NCBI GenBank assembly: GCA_026413255.1
Contig: JAOCZO010000033.1
Location: 31,801 to 95,800, forward strand
From: Fereydounia khargensis
Lineage: Eukaryota > Basidiomycota > Ustilaginomycetes > Urocystidales > Fereydouniaceae
Length of the DNA: 64,000 bases
Direction of reading: 5' to 3'
Shown in pieces: positions 54,906 through 64,000 of the stretch; position 1 is the stretch's first letter; each line of letters starts with the position of its first letter. Made by a program: the position numbers and the translations under genes. Below the pieces are notes generated by a model. The model worked only from the letters and a program-made list of their open reading frames with translations. It ran no database searches and had not been told where the DNA came from.

Positions 54906-55987
54906 CTTTGCTGAGCCCCTCTTAAAGCGCTGCTGCAGGTGACGGCCAACGGTACAGGCGAGAAAGATTGAGCCCCCAGCTTTGGAGCTGATTTGTGCTG
55001 GTTGAGCGTCGATAGATCAGAGGAAGGGTCAGGCTAGGGTTCAACTTTGTGTTTGTGTTAGTCGTGGCTGGTTGTCGTTGGCGTAGGAATGCAACTGCAC
55101 TAAGAAGGAGTGTGTTTTGCCGGAAAAAAAGCTGGCTGAAATGGAGAGGAAAAAGTGCAAGAAGTGCATTGGCGAGATTTTTGCTGATTTGTTCGGCTCC
55201 GTCACTTTCTCCCTTCGCTTGAGTTGCCCGAGTTCCGAAAAAGAGAGTGAGGCCTCAGAGAGTGTGTTTTGGGGTCTTTTGCGCCTATCCCAACCCGAAT
55301 GGCGCGAGTCACAGTCACGAAGACAGAGACAGGCAAGCGCGCGACAGGCGGCGGCGTCCACCGTCCCTACCCAACCCAACCCACCCACAGCACAGACAGC
55401 AGACAGACACGCACGCAAGAACCCTGAATTAGGCTTTCTCCACTGCATGCCGGACGGGGGTTGCATTGATTCTCGATCGGGACTTTTGAATATCACATTT
55501 CCATATCATCTACGGGACGGCGCTCTTCATCTTCATCATTCAATCTTAGGCTCCCACGTATTACACGCACGGACAGCCGAAAGTGGTCGAAGGTCTTCCG
55601 ATACTGTCTCAGCCCACCCCATTCGACCTAGTTGCTGCCTTTCTTCTTCATTATCACGTCACGTACGGGCCGCCGAGACAGACAGCATCCTTCTTCTCCT
55701 AACGACGGCGGCGCAGCTAGCAACCCGAACTATCACGGCAAATCCTCAACACCACTCGTCACACTTCTGACGCCTAGAGCAACAGTTGCCAGCTCATCAG
55801 CGCACCAACACACGACAAGAGTCTCGAAGCAGCACTCGACTGAGATATTTTCCCTGGCTGCAATTAATTCTCAGCTCTTTTCCCTTTTCCCCCCTTTCAT
55901 CGGCTCACACCATCTACCACCTGTATCGTCCTGTGAAAGGCCTCTAGAGTCAGCTCGCGGACCAGCTAACAGCCATTTTGGCTGATC
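54906..55987. promoter_or_regulatory. Divergent promoter region of RPC6 and DUG2
   Basis: 1.08 kb lies between outward-facing starts. There is ACAGACAGCAGACAGACA-type repetition at about 55393-55412. Open frames seen here lack a start in good context or any domain, and the DUG2 leader probably occupies the right half. Confidence 0.45.
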
Positions 55988-58900
55988 ATGTGCTCACCAA
56001 ACGTCCACTTTGAACAGCGGCACCGCGACTCTCACATCTCTAGCAACCCCTTTGCCTCTTTCTCTTCCTCCATCTCTCCAGACTCCTCCTTTGTTCCTGG
56101 TGTTCCTTCAAGTCACCTCGGCAAGGCCCTCGAGGGATCATCCTTTGATGCCTTTTACCGCTCTTCTTCGTCCTCGACTCGCCCAAATGGCATTCCGATA
56201 GAGCTCCACCACACTATCTCCAATTCCTCCTCGGTACTGTCTCTGGCTGTCGATGAGGCAAAGGGCCTCGTGTTTAGTGGCTCTCAGTCGGAATCCATCT
56301 GCGTCTGGGATCTACGCACCTATCGACAGCTTCCCACGCTTCAAGGACACACCGGCAGTGTTCTCGCCCTTGAACTAGCTCCCGAGAAGAACTGGCTCTT
56401 CAGCTCATCCGGAGACAACACTGTTCGCATTTGGGACACTAAGACCCTCAAGCCTCTCTATGAAGTCCATCCTGCTGAGGACAATGTCGGCGACATCTTC
56501 GCGCTTCAGTGGTGCGAGGAGCTAGAGACGCTCTACCTTGGCTGTCAGAACACGTCTATCCAATGGATATGCCTTTCTGGGCTCAAGTCTTCCGCAGCCA
56601 AGGCATCGAAAGCGAGAGGTGGCACTGACAGTCCCAGCTTGGCTGCACCCCAGTCGCTTCACTTTTCGAGGCCTCACAAGTTCTTCGACTCGGTTCCAAT
56701 CGCTGTCAGCCGCTCTGCAAACGGAACCAAGCCTAGCAGTGGTGGCTCGACACCCCGCATTCCTTCTCTGAGGCCAGTCGGCTCGAGCAGCACTCTCCCA
56801 TCTGAGGCCAAATTTGACCGTGGGAGGAACCTTGCCGTACCCGAGGTCATTGACAATCCTGCACGATCCAAGTCAACCGAAAGAGTCCTTCGTGGGGTCA
56901 CTGAGGCATTTGAAAACGTCAATGTTGCCGGAGACTCTGACGCAGCTATTCGGACGCCTGAACTTCACGGCTCTTACGATGCTGTGACGTCTTCTGAGGT
57001 AGAAGTCTTGGTCGTGCCATCGACCTGCTCGGTTCCCAGCGCGCATTTCGGCTACATTTACTGTTTCACCCTCCTCAAGCTTGAGGGTGATGAACCCTTC
57101 CGGACCGTTTTGGCATCTGGATCTGGCGACGAGTCAGTCAAGCTGTGGCATGCCACGCCCGAAGGTCTTGTGCATCTGGCCACGCTGGATAGCCCCAACT
57201 CTGACGGCAACGCGGTGATGGCACTGGCTTCATGGGATCGGACCCTGTTCGCTGGCCTGCAGGGCGGTGTTGTTGAAGTGTGGGATTTGGAGACGTGCAC
57301 TCTGGTCCGTACAATGCGTGCTCACGCGGATGATGTGCTCGGCCTTGAAGCCTCGTCTGTCGAAGGGACCCTGTTCACCGCCTCAGCAGACGGCCGTATT
57401 CGCAGATGGGATCGTTCCTTCCGATGCACCCACGAGTGGACTGCCCACGACGGTATAGTCTTGTCCATGACCTCAATCCGTAAGCCTGTTTCTCCAGTCA
57501 ATGGCAGCGAAAGTGGCTCTGGCTACGTCAAGACTGTCCGACTCGTGACAGGAGCCAGTGACAACAAGATCAAGATCTGGGACCTGCCTTCTGCGCTGGA
57601 CGAGGCTGGCCTAACTCGAAGAGGACCATCGAGCTTTGAAGACGATGTGTCTACCAAGCTAGGTCAGTCACTTTTCATCGAACGTCAAGGCCGTCGCGTA
57701 GCCGGGCCCTCCGCGCCCGAGTCAGTCACTCTGCTGTCCGCTCTGTCCAGGTTCATTACTTTCAAGAGCATCAGCTCGGTCGAGGAGAATCGCGAAGACT
57801 GTCGCCAAGCAGCACATTATCTGAAATCGTGCCTCATTGATCTTGGAGCCGAAGCAAAGATTCTTGCCAACAGGCCGGGCCGCAACCCTCTTGTGTTGGG
57901 GACTTTCTCCGCGAACATGCCTAGCCAGCGCCGCGACAGTTCACTAAGCCCCAATCAGATTGCCGGCGCAGGACAGCGCAGCTATTCGCAGAGCCGAGGC
58001 AGCAACAACCAGTCGACTGATGGCGATTCTCTCCAGGCCAGGCGCAAGCGTATCTTGTTCTACGGTCACTACGACTGCATTGCGGCTGAGGGTCAGTGGA
58101 ACAGCGATCCATTCCGCATGGATGGCCGAGACGGGTACCTTTACGGCCGCGGTGTCAGTGACAACAAGGGCCCGATCCTGGCCGCCGCTTGTGCTGCATC
58201 GCAGCTGCTGACTATGCGCCAGCTGGACGTGGATGTCGTCTTCCTGATTGAAGGTGAAGAGGAGACGGGCAGCGTGGGCTTTACCGAAGTGGTGCGCCAG
58301 CACAAGGCTGAGATTGGCCCGATCGATGTGATCCTGCTTTCCAACTCGTACTGGCTGGACGAAGAGACACCATGCCTTACGGTCGGTCTGCGCGGCGTCG
58401 TGCGAGCCAAGCTCTCTGTTTCCGGTGACGAGCCGGACGTGCACTCTGGTGTCGAGGGTGGAGCAGTTCAGGAGCCGATGATCGACATGGTCAAGCTGCT
58501 CTCCAGTCTCACTGACGGAGACCACGTCACGGTCCCCGGATTCTACGATGCGGTGCGGCCGGTCAGCGGGTCGGAGAAGACGCAGTACGATGCAATCGCC
58601 AAGCTGAAACAATCGACTACCGCCGAGTCACTCATGTCCAAATGGCGGTACCCGTCGCTGAGCGTGCACAACATCCGCGTCAGTGGACCAGGCAACTCGA
58701 CCGTCATTCCATCCAAGGTGGAGGCAACCGTGAGTCTGCGATTGGTGCCCGACCAGGGGATTGAGGACATTGAGGCCTCTCTGCGACAGCACGTTCAGGA
58801 TGAGTTTGCACGCATGCGCAGTCGTAACCGCGTCAGCATTGAGGTAGAGCACCGCGCAGACTGGTGGCTCGGCTCGACGGAGAGCGACGAGTTCCGCAGT

Positions 58901-59152
58901 CTCGAGCGCGCGGTGCGGCTGGAGTGGGAGCTGGGCAACGAGAGTCCTAGCATCATTCGTGAGGGCGGGTCGATCCCAGCTATTGCCATCCTGGAGAAGG
59001 AGCTTGGCGCACAGGCAGTCCACCTGCCCATGGGACAGAGCTCGGACCGGGCTCACCTGCCCAACGAGCGGATCAGACTGATGAATCTACAGCGTGGACG
59101 TAACGTTGTTCGCCGCTTTCTTGAGGCACTCGGGGGTCACCAGTCAGTCTGA
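55988..59152 (+). CDS. DUG2: Dug2-type WD40 plus M20 peptidase (glutathione degradation)
   Basis: With Dug1 and Dug3, Dug2 forms the cytosolic complex that degrades glutathione without gamma-glutamyl transpeptidase. A single exon encodes 1054 residues. WD40 repeats cover about 75-540 (VFSGSQSESICVWDLRTY, LFSSSGDNTVRIWD, LASGSGDESVKLWH, GVVEVWDLET, TASADGRIRRWD, TGASDNKIKIWDLP), with a 110-residue disordered insert after the third. The M20 metallopeptidase covers about 600-1054: ILFYGHYDCIAAEG (metal His and the Asp two residues on), LYGRGVSDNKG (bridging Asp), LIEGEEETGS (catalytic Glu pair) and LPMGQSSDRAHLPNERI near the end with the last metal His. The WD40-then-M20 order is the normal one for fungal Dug2, so the fusion itself is expected. 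Confidence 0.94.
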   Translation: MCSPNVHFEQRHRDSHISSNPFASFSSSISPDSSFVPGVPSSHLGKALEGSSFDAFYRSSSSSTRPNGIPIELHHTISNSSSVLSLAVDEAKGLVFSGSQSESICVWDLRTYRQLPTLQGHTGSVLALELAPEKNWLFSSSGDNTVRIWDTKTLKPLYEVHPAEDNVGDIFALQWCEELETLYLGCQNTSIQWICLSGLKSSAAKASKARGGTDSPSLAAPQSLHFSRPHKFFDSVPIAVSRSANGTKPSSGGSTPRIPSLRPVGSSSTLPSEAKFDRGRNLAVPEVIDNPARSKSTERVLRGVTEAFENVNVAGDSDAAIRTPELHGSYDAVTSSEVEVLVVPSTCSVPSAHFGYIYCFTLLKLEGDEPFRTVLASGSGDESVKLWHATPEGLVHLATLDSPNSDGNAVMALASWDRTLFAGLQGGVVEVWDLETCTLVRTMRAHADDVLGLEASSVEGTLFTASADGRIRRWDRSFRCTHEWTAHDGIVLSMTSIRKPVSPVNGSESGSGYVKTVRLVTGASDNKIKIWDLPSALDEAGLTRRGPSSFEDDVSTKLGQSLFIERQGRRVAGPSAPESVTLLSALSRFITFKSISSVEENREDCRQAAHYLKSCLIDLGAEAKILANRPGRNPLVLGTFSANMPSQRRDSSLSPNQIAGAGQRSYSQSRGSNNQSTDGDSLQARRKRILFYGHYDCIAAEGQWNSDPFRMDGRDGYLYGRGVSDNKGPILAAACAASQLLTMRQLDVDVVFLIEGEEETGSVGFTEVVRQHKAEIGPIDVILLSNSYWLDEETPCLTVGLRGVVRAKLSVSGDEPDVHSGVEGGAVQEPMIDMVKLLSSLTDGDHVTVPGFYDAVRPVSGSEKTQYDAIAKLKQSTTAESLMSKWRYPSLSVHNIRVSGPGNSTVIPSKVEATVSLRLVPDQGIEDIEASLRQHVQDEFARMRSRNRVSIEVEHRADWWLGSTESDEFRSLERAVRLEWELGNESPSIIREGGSIPAIAILEKELGAQAVHLPMGQSSDRAHLPNERIRLMNLQRGRNVVRRFLEALGGHQSV

Positions 59153-59274
59153 AAAATGAGGAGTCTTTCTAGATTCCTTGCTTAGATGCTCCAAGCAGCA
59201 TCAAGATACATTAGCCAGCTACATGATTTCCCGACACACATGCACGATATAATGCAATGCAATGCTCGACCTCT

Positions 59275-60297
59275 TCACAATCCAAGATCCTTTTGGACCT
59301 GTTCGACCTGGTCGGCAGCATGGCCCACCTTGGCGGGGTCGGATGCCTGTGGGTTGAGAAACCTGTTCTGTGCCGAGGCAAAGTGACGGTCGACCTTGGA
59401 TGCAAGCGAGGTGAGAGAGGAAGTTAGGCGGTTGGCCTGTTCTGTTCGCGCAGCGTCCTGGTTGGCAGCTTCATTGAGATTCAGGTTGAGGGCCTGGAGG
59501 GCATCAGCGGCCGACTTGTCCTTGGGGTCTGAGCCAGAGCGCAGAGCGGCGAGAGTGGACTTCCAGGCGCTGTCGAGCTCAGCAGGATAAGTCGCACTGT
59601 CACGGTAGGAGGAGTTGAACCCCTTTTCGGCCGCCTCGAGAACAGCATTCCAGTCCCACTTTTCGTCGGGCTGTTCGCAAGCGTCATTGTACCAAACGTA
59701 GCCGGTGCCGGTACCCTTTTCACGGAGAAGAAGGTAGCTCTGGATTGATTCGGGCGCCGCCGTCAGCAGGGCCGGAAGGATGGCAAGGTTACCTGGTGCG
59801 GCCGAGTTCTTGGAGGGGTCGACAAAGATGGCACGGTGGAAGATGGGCTGGACGAGTTCCTTCCAGATGTGGGAGAGCTGCTGCGAGTCATCGTGGGGTG
59901 CAGGGGTAGCAGCAAAGAGACGGGCGATGAGGATACCATTGGCGGCTGCGGTGTGGTAGAACTCGATCGGGAGACGGTTCTCCTCCTCGACGTTGGGAGT
60001 CTGGAGGGGCTGAGAGAAGGACCTGGACTCGGTTGCGATACGGTCGACAAGGACGCGTTTGAGCCCGATAGCAGGGTCTGCCTTGGCATCGAGTGTGTGG
60101 AGGAATTGCACGGCCTCGTCTGGGTGGGTAAGACCCTTGGTGTACAGATTCAGCGCGATCGCATCGGCCCAACGCTCGCGGAGCACGGGGGCACGGACAG
60201 GTGCAAGAAGTGCGAGGATGGCATCGGCGTCGAACGAGTTGACGGCTGCCGCAATTTGCGGGTAGGAAGGCAGCGTGAGTCCAGGGCGGTTTACCAT
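59275..60297 (-). CDS. Predicted helical protein of unknown function
   Basis: A single exon encodes 340 residues with a balanced, non-repetitive composition and a clean ATG, so it is very likely a real gene, but I do not recognise the family. The chain looks all-helical. There are short hydrophobic helices at 10-60 (ADAILALLAPV, VLRERWADAIALNLY), a helical middle (FYHTAAANGILIARLFAA, ELVQPIFHRAIF, AILPALLTAAPESIQSYLLL) and a charged heptad-like C-terminus (SSLTSLASKVDRHFASAQ, ADQVEQVQKDLGL). It has no signal peptide or clear membrane span. It is convergent with DUG2 (122 bp between stops). The regular helix pairs suggest a repeat scaffold, perhaps TPR-like, but this is a guess. Confidence 0.75.
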   Translation of the reverse strand: MVNRPGLTLPSYPQIAAAVNSFDADAILALLAPVRAPVLRERWADAIALNLYTKGLTHPDEAVQFLHTLDAKADPAIGLKRVLVDRIATESRSFSQPLQTPNVEEENRLPIEFYHTAAANGILIARLFAATPAPHDDSQQLSHIWKELVQPIFHRAIFVDPSKNSAAPGNLAILPALLTAAPESIQSYLLLREKGTGTGYVWYNDACEQPDEKWDWNAVLEAAEKGFNSSYRDSATYPAELDSAWKSTLAALRSGSDPKDKSAADALQALNLNLNEAANQDAARTEQANRLTSSLTSLASKVDRHFASAQNRFLNPQASDPAKVGHAADQVEQVQKDLGL

Positions 60298-60801
60298 GAT
60301 TGTGATATGGGCGCTTTACCTGGGGTGTGGATGATGGAGTCAGAAAAAGATGAGCGAGCGCCCTTCTCGTTCCTCTTATGAGGAGAAATGAAACGGTACG
60401 GTACAGCACAGCCCACTTTGCCGCACCAGCTTGTCTTTAGCCGAGACTCAGCACTTGACAGTGCGTTGGGTCGAGAAGCTTGACGACAGAGTTGCGGCTC
60501 GGAGGGCGCCGAAGCCTCTTCCTTCCAGATAGGGCGTTTTCAGCGCACACCTACACACAAGCGAAGTGAAGAGGCAAGCGAGAGAGAGAACGTGCACGCG
60601 CCCGCACCTCCCTCCACACCATCAATCACCCTTTTTAGAGACGCGGACACGTACCAATTGTGCACTCAGGCTCGGATTTCGGATTCAGCCGACTTTCGGC
60701 GGAGCGATACAGTCAACACAGAGGGAGCGAAAGAGTGAAAGGAGACAAGAAACAGCGGCAGGGCAACAACCAAGAAAGAGTCAGAGCCTACCAGCCACTC
60801 C
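60298..60801. other. Intergenic: upstream of the unknown helical gene, downstream of GLO1
   Basis: 504 bp with no gene recognised. A partial copy of the recurrent motif (GGTACGGTACAGCAC) occurs at about 60395. Confidence 0.45.
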
Positions 60802-61546
60802 CTACTGGGGACGCTGCGTGCTGATCACCTCAATCCAGTAGTTGTCCTGGTATTGGCCCTTGGCAGTCAGCAATCACCATCACTAGATTAAACTTCACTT
60901 GGCAGACTCGCCAAGATCGCGAATACTCACAGGGTCGAGGATGAAGGCAATGTTGTGCATCTTGCCGTCCTGGAGACGCTTCTGGAACTTGACACCCAGC
61001 TTTTCAAAGCGAGCACATGCCTCTTCCAGGTTGTCGACCGAGATACAGAGGTGGCCAAAGCCCTTGGGCTCGCCGTTGCCATTGTGGCTGCGCAGGGCGT
61101 GCGTCAGTCGTTAGATGCATATGACTCGAGGACTGTCACTACTCACTAGGCAAAGCTCTCGTCATTCTCCGTACCGTGGTTGTGGGTCAGCTCGAGAATC
61201 GCCTCTCGCTCACCACGAGACTTGCCATCCTGGTGGCCATACGCGAGGAAGTAGAGCGTAAAGTCACCACCGGCAGGCGAGTAGGTGTCGATGCGGTCCA
61301 TGCCCAAAATGTTTTCGTAAAAGTCAAGCGACTTTTTGGGATCCTTAACTCGGATCATAGTGCTGTCATGCATCTCAGCATCATGCGCTGATCAAATGCA
61401 ACGCAAAGCAAGAAGTAGACAATACTCACTGGTTGAAACGGTAACTGGCAGTCTCTATCAAACAAAGCAAAGCGCACACGGTGTATCAGCTTTGGCCCGT
61501 CACGAATAAAGGGGCAAGTAACAGACGTACCGGCGGTGCGTGGCAT
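60802..61546 (-). CDS. GLO1: Glyoxalase I (lactoylglutathione lyase)
   Basis: This enzyme converts the methylglyoxal-glutathione adduct to S-lactoylglutathione in the cytosol. I read five exons on the minus strand: 61546-61531 (16 nt), 61454-61430 (25 nt), 61362-61147, 61087-60931 and 60846-60802. The joins give 152 residues with no frame conflict, a single-domain enzyme. All four metal ligands are present at conserved positions: H14 in [13 protein letters not shown], the Glu of ILELTHNHG, the His of [12 protein letters not shown] and the Glu of DNYWIEVI. H14 itself is assembled across the exon 2/3 join. The last acceptor is ambiguous by 15 nt; the one giving DPDNYWIEV fits the family best. 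It is divergent from DPM1. Confidence 0.93.
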
Positions 61547-61983
61547 GATGGGCAATTGTCCAATGGTGGTATGAGAGATCAACCATGCGACCCTGATCTT
61601 CCCTTGGTTGCTTATATACGAGTAAACTGCATGCAATGTCCTGTCGTGTGCGCAAGTTTTCCCGCCGGCGTCTCAGCCATCCTATGTTTGATCAGTCAGT
61701 CCACATCAATCGTCAATCCGTCTCCCGCCCTCCACATTTCCCTCGCCAGCTTTTTAACCAACTCTCTCGTGCGAAACACGGCCACCGATGCTGCCTCTTC
61801 GGTACCGCGTAAAGTACCGCACAGCCCAGTTCCTGGAATTCTGCATTCCTTCTTGGCTCCCAAAAAGTTGCGCACAGGCACACGAGCTCGCCGTACGTTA
61901 CGCGCTGTGCTGTGCAGTCCACCTTGCCCCCTACGTTGACTTGCACTCATCACCACCACCATCTTTTTCTCTCTCACACCCCA
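61547..61983. promoter_or_regulatory. Divergent promoter of GLO1 and DPM1
   Basis: 437 bp separate the two starts. The DPM1-proximal part is C/A-rich (ACTTGCACTCATCACCACCACC) with a CACACCCCA just before the ATG. There are no other marks. Confidence 0.45.
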
Positions 61984-62949
61984 ATGTCCTTCTCCGTAGA
62001 CATGGATACCAAGGCCCAGGCGCGGCGCACACAATCCGTCTCCGCCTCAGGGCAACTCGAGTGCTCCATCATCGTACCCGCCTTTCGTGAGAATGGCAAT
62101 CTCCGTCCGCTCGTCATCCGCCTCTTTGATGCCCTCTCTGCCTCCCCGATCGGACCAACCGAAGTCGTAGTCGTGGATGATAACTCGCGCGATGGCTCGG
62201 AAGAGACTGTCGCTGCCCTTGCTGCCGAGGGATACGCTGTCCGCATCATCGTGCGCACTGCCGAGCGTGGTCTCTCTTCTGCCGTCGTTCGAGGTTTCCG
62301 CGAGGCTCGAGGCCAAAAACTCCTCTGTATGGATGCCGACCTGCAGCACCCACCAGAGGCTGTTCCTCAGCTTCTTGCTGCCCTTTCTGACAGCCGACCC
62401 TTCGTGCTCGGTACCAGGTACGGCCCCGGTGTTGAAATGGACAAGGACTGGCCCCTCCACCGACGCATCATCTCTTCCGGCGCACGAATGCTCGCTCTAC
62501 CCCTCACCACAGCGTCTGATCCAATGTCCGGATTCTTTGGTATCACAAAGCAAAAGGTATGGATTACAATCTCGCCGCTGCCTCTAGTGCTCTAACCCCC
62601 AGTGCTAACGATTCCTCGCTCTCGCTCTCTCTCTCTCTCTATCTATCTCTCACACACACAGTTTGAGCTAGCGGGCCCGATCAACGCTCAGGGCTTCAAG
62701 ATTGCGCTCGACCTCCTCGTCAAGGCCAACGTTCCCTCCCATGGGATTGCAGAAGTACCGTTCAGCTTTGGTCTTCGCCAGCAGGGAGAGAGCAAGCTCG
62801 ACTCTAAAGTCATGATCAAATACCTCGAACAGCTCAAGGAGCTATACATCTACAAGTTTGGCCTCCTCAACATTATTCTCATCCTCGCCTTGCTCTTCAT
62901 TGTTGCGCTCTATGTATGGGCTACTCTTGTCTACCCGCTTCTGTTCTAG
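61984..62949 (+). CDS. DPM1: Dolichol-phosphate mannosyltransferase
   Basis: This GT2 enzyme makes dolichol-phosphate-mannose, the donor for N-glycan, O-mannose and GPI-anchor synthesis on the ER. I read two exons: 61984-62556 and 62662-62949, giving 286 residues. The catalytic domain has CSIIVPAFREN, EVVVVDDNSRDGSEE, GLSSAVVRGFREARG, LCMDADLQHPPEAV (DxD) and VLGTRYGPGVE, and DPMSGFFGI near the intron. Exon 2 has GFKIALDLL, VPFSFGLRQQGESKL and SKVMIKYLEQL. It ends in a membrane span (LLNIILILALLFIVALYVW), so this is the single-subunit, yeast-like form that needs no DPM3 anchor. The 105-nt intron ends in CT and CA microsatellites. A second Met at 62002 is an alternative start. Confidence 0.94.
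62617..62660. repeat. CT then CA microsatellite forming the DPM1 intron 3' end
   Basis: (CT)n, then CTAT units, then (CA)n run straight into the acceptor CACAG, so the polypyrimidine tract and part of the acceptor are simple repeats. Confidence 0.85.
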
Positions 62950-63051
62950 TCAAGCATTAGTGCAATGGTCACATCTTTCAATTAATCAGAGCCGACTCGG
63001 GATAGATTGCTACAATTACAAGCATATCAATCGCAGGAAAGACTGTGCTTT

Positions 63052-63887
63052 TCAAGGCTGTTGGAATGCAGTGTAATCCAATGCTGAGTACCAGACTTTA
63101 AAGTCCTCTGAGGCAGTCAAGCCGTACATAAATTGTCTCGTTCTGTAGATGCACTTCAACGGGAGCTCCTTTGCCGGAAGTTTGAGTTCGACAGTCAGGG
63201 CGAACAGCATGTCGGGCGTGCTGTCGGCAGGGCATGCCACCAGCTTCCCTCCTCTCTTATGACAAGAGACGGCACCGTAGAATACCTTTAGACTGTCGGC
63301 GAAGCCACGAGGCACATCCTGGAGCTTGAGCTTAATGTTTCCAGGCTGTCGTAGCGGAAGGCAGTCCGCTCGTCAGTTGAACAAGGACATCAATACTTGG
63401 TCGTCACCTGCTGGCTACTCACTGTCTCCAAGTCATCGTCGAAAATCACAGCATCTCTTTCCTGGCCCTGAAATTCAATTCCCCACGTTCCACCAATCTT
63501 CATCGTGCCGTTAGAGTTTTAGACTTGGTCGTCCGCCTCGCCTGTAAAATCTATGTGGGCTTTACCGTCACGAGCAGCGTCTGGGCCAATCCTCCTCAAC
63601 AATGTGATTGGATTGTGCCAGAAACCATCGTCCGTGACCTTGCTTGCGAAACCAGCCAGAAGAGTCATGTTGCCCGCGTTTCCTAGGTCAGCGTCGACAA
63701 AGTTTATTTGCTCAAAAGAGTTTCCAGCAGGCTCTTCGACCCAGCAGACAAATCCTTTACCCGGCATGGTGTTCGGAAGATCCTCGTCCTTTGGCGGCGG
63801 CATATTGTTATACGCTGAAATTGCGAACGTGCCCAACGCACGCAGTGCAAGAACCATGAGGACAGCGTTTGTTCTCTGGGAAAACAT
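63052..63887 (-). CDS. Subtelomeric small secreted protein gene, interrupted by an in-frame TAA
   Basis: I do not recognise the family. Exon 1 starts at ATG 63887 with a signal-peptide-like stretch (NAVLMVLALRALGTFAISA). The frame reaches TAA at 63521-63519 after 122 residues. The same frame then stays open and protein-like (NGTMKIGGTWGIEF, RDAVIFDDDLET) to a GTGAGT donor at 63422. Exon 2 (63345-63052) joins in phase (PGNIKLKLQDVPRGF...) and has two Cys and a C-terminus YTAFQQP. The full reading would be about 250 residues. The TAA is either a nonsense mutation or lies in a 57-nt in-phase intron with a weak donor (GTCTAA...TTTCAG). Only about 37 bp separate the ATG from telomere repeats. A TTTGCAG just upstream could be an acceptor, so a first exon and the promoter may have been lost. 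Confidence 0.55.
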
Positions 63888-63923
63888 CCTTCTGCAAATG
63901 ATCGGTTGGTTGACAGAGAGTGA

Positions 63924-64000
63924 TTAGGGTTAGGGTTAGGGTTAGGGTTAGGGTTAGGGTTAGGGTTAGGGTTAGGGTTAGGGTTAGGGTTAGGGTTAGG
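63924..64000 (+). repeat. Telomere repeat array (TTAGGG)n
   Basis: About 12 perfect TTAGGG units plus a partial one run to the window edge. The G-rich strand points to the right, as for a true right chromosome end. There are no subtelomeric repeats or degenerate units between the last gene and the array. Confidence 0.98.

Overview
This window is the right end of a chromosome of a filamentous or dimorphic basidiomycete, most likely a smut-type fungus (Ustilaginomycotina; inference). The evidence is as follows. Genes are eukaryotic, with short introns of about 55-100 nt and GTRAGT donors. Proteins are Ser/Ala-rich with large disordered regions. The gene set is fungal (YAK1, WEE1, ATG27, LSB6, DUG2, RPC6). 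There is a dispersed 5S rRNA gene. The sequence ends in about 12 copies of TTAGGG in the orientation expected for a right telomere.

Layout. 0-17 kb: LIP2 (lipoate synthesis), six-exon YAK1 kinase, a securin-like protein, an orphan Ser/Thr kinase, and LSB6 (type II PI 4-kinase). 17.5-26.3 kb: a 5S rRNA gene, a five-exon ataxin-3 Josephin deubiquitinase, ATG27, and a CLIP-170/Bik1-type microtubule plus-end protein. 26.3-30.5 kb: a long stretch with no convincing gene that includes the WEE1 leader. 30.5-35.7 kb: a very large WEE1. 37-49.6 kb: a neighbourhood of surface-glycan genes, made up of a GH26-like GPI-anchored hydrolase, an acyltransferase-3-like membrane protein, an acyltransferase-3/GT2 (egghead-like) fusion, a DUF1275 membrane protein and a secreted GH92 alpha-mannosidase. 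49.7-62.9 kb: housekeeping genes, namely kynurenine 3-monooxygenase with an unexpected N-terminal coiled-coil domain, RPC6 with an RS-like insert, the DUG2 glutathione-degrading peptidase, an unknown helical protein, GLO1 glyoxalase and DPM1. 63.05-63.9 kb: a small secreted-protein gene whose start codon lies about 37 bp from the telomere repeat and whose reading frame holds a TAA.

The most unusual content is the glycan neighbourhood. Its fusion protein joins an AT3-type multispanning domain to a processive-type GT2, and both AT3 domains lack the family's catalytic histidine. The second is the KMO fusion. The third is the telomere-abutting secreted gene. A short palindromic motif around TACAGTACTGTA recurs through the intergenic DNA. 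No transposon, CRISPR array or tRNA gene was recognised. Exon boundaries were worked out by hand from splice consensus, reading phase and family conservation, and none is confirmed by transcript data.
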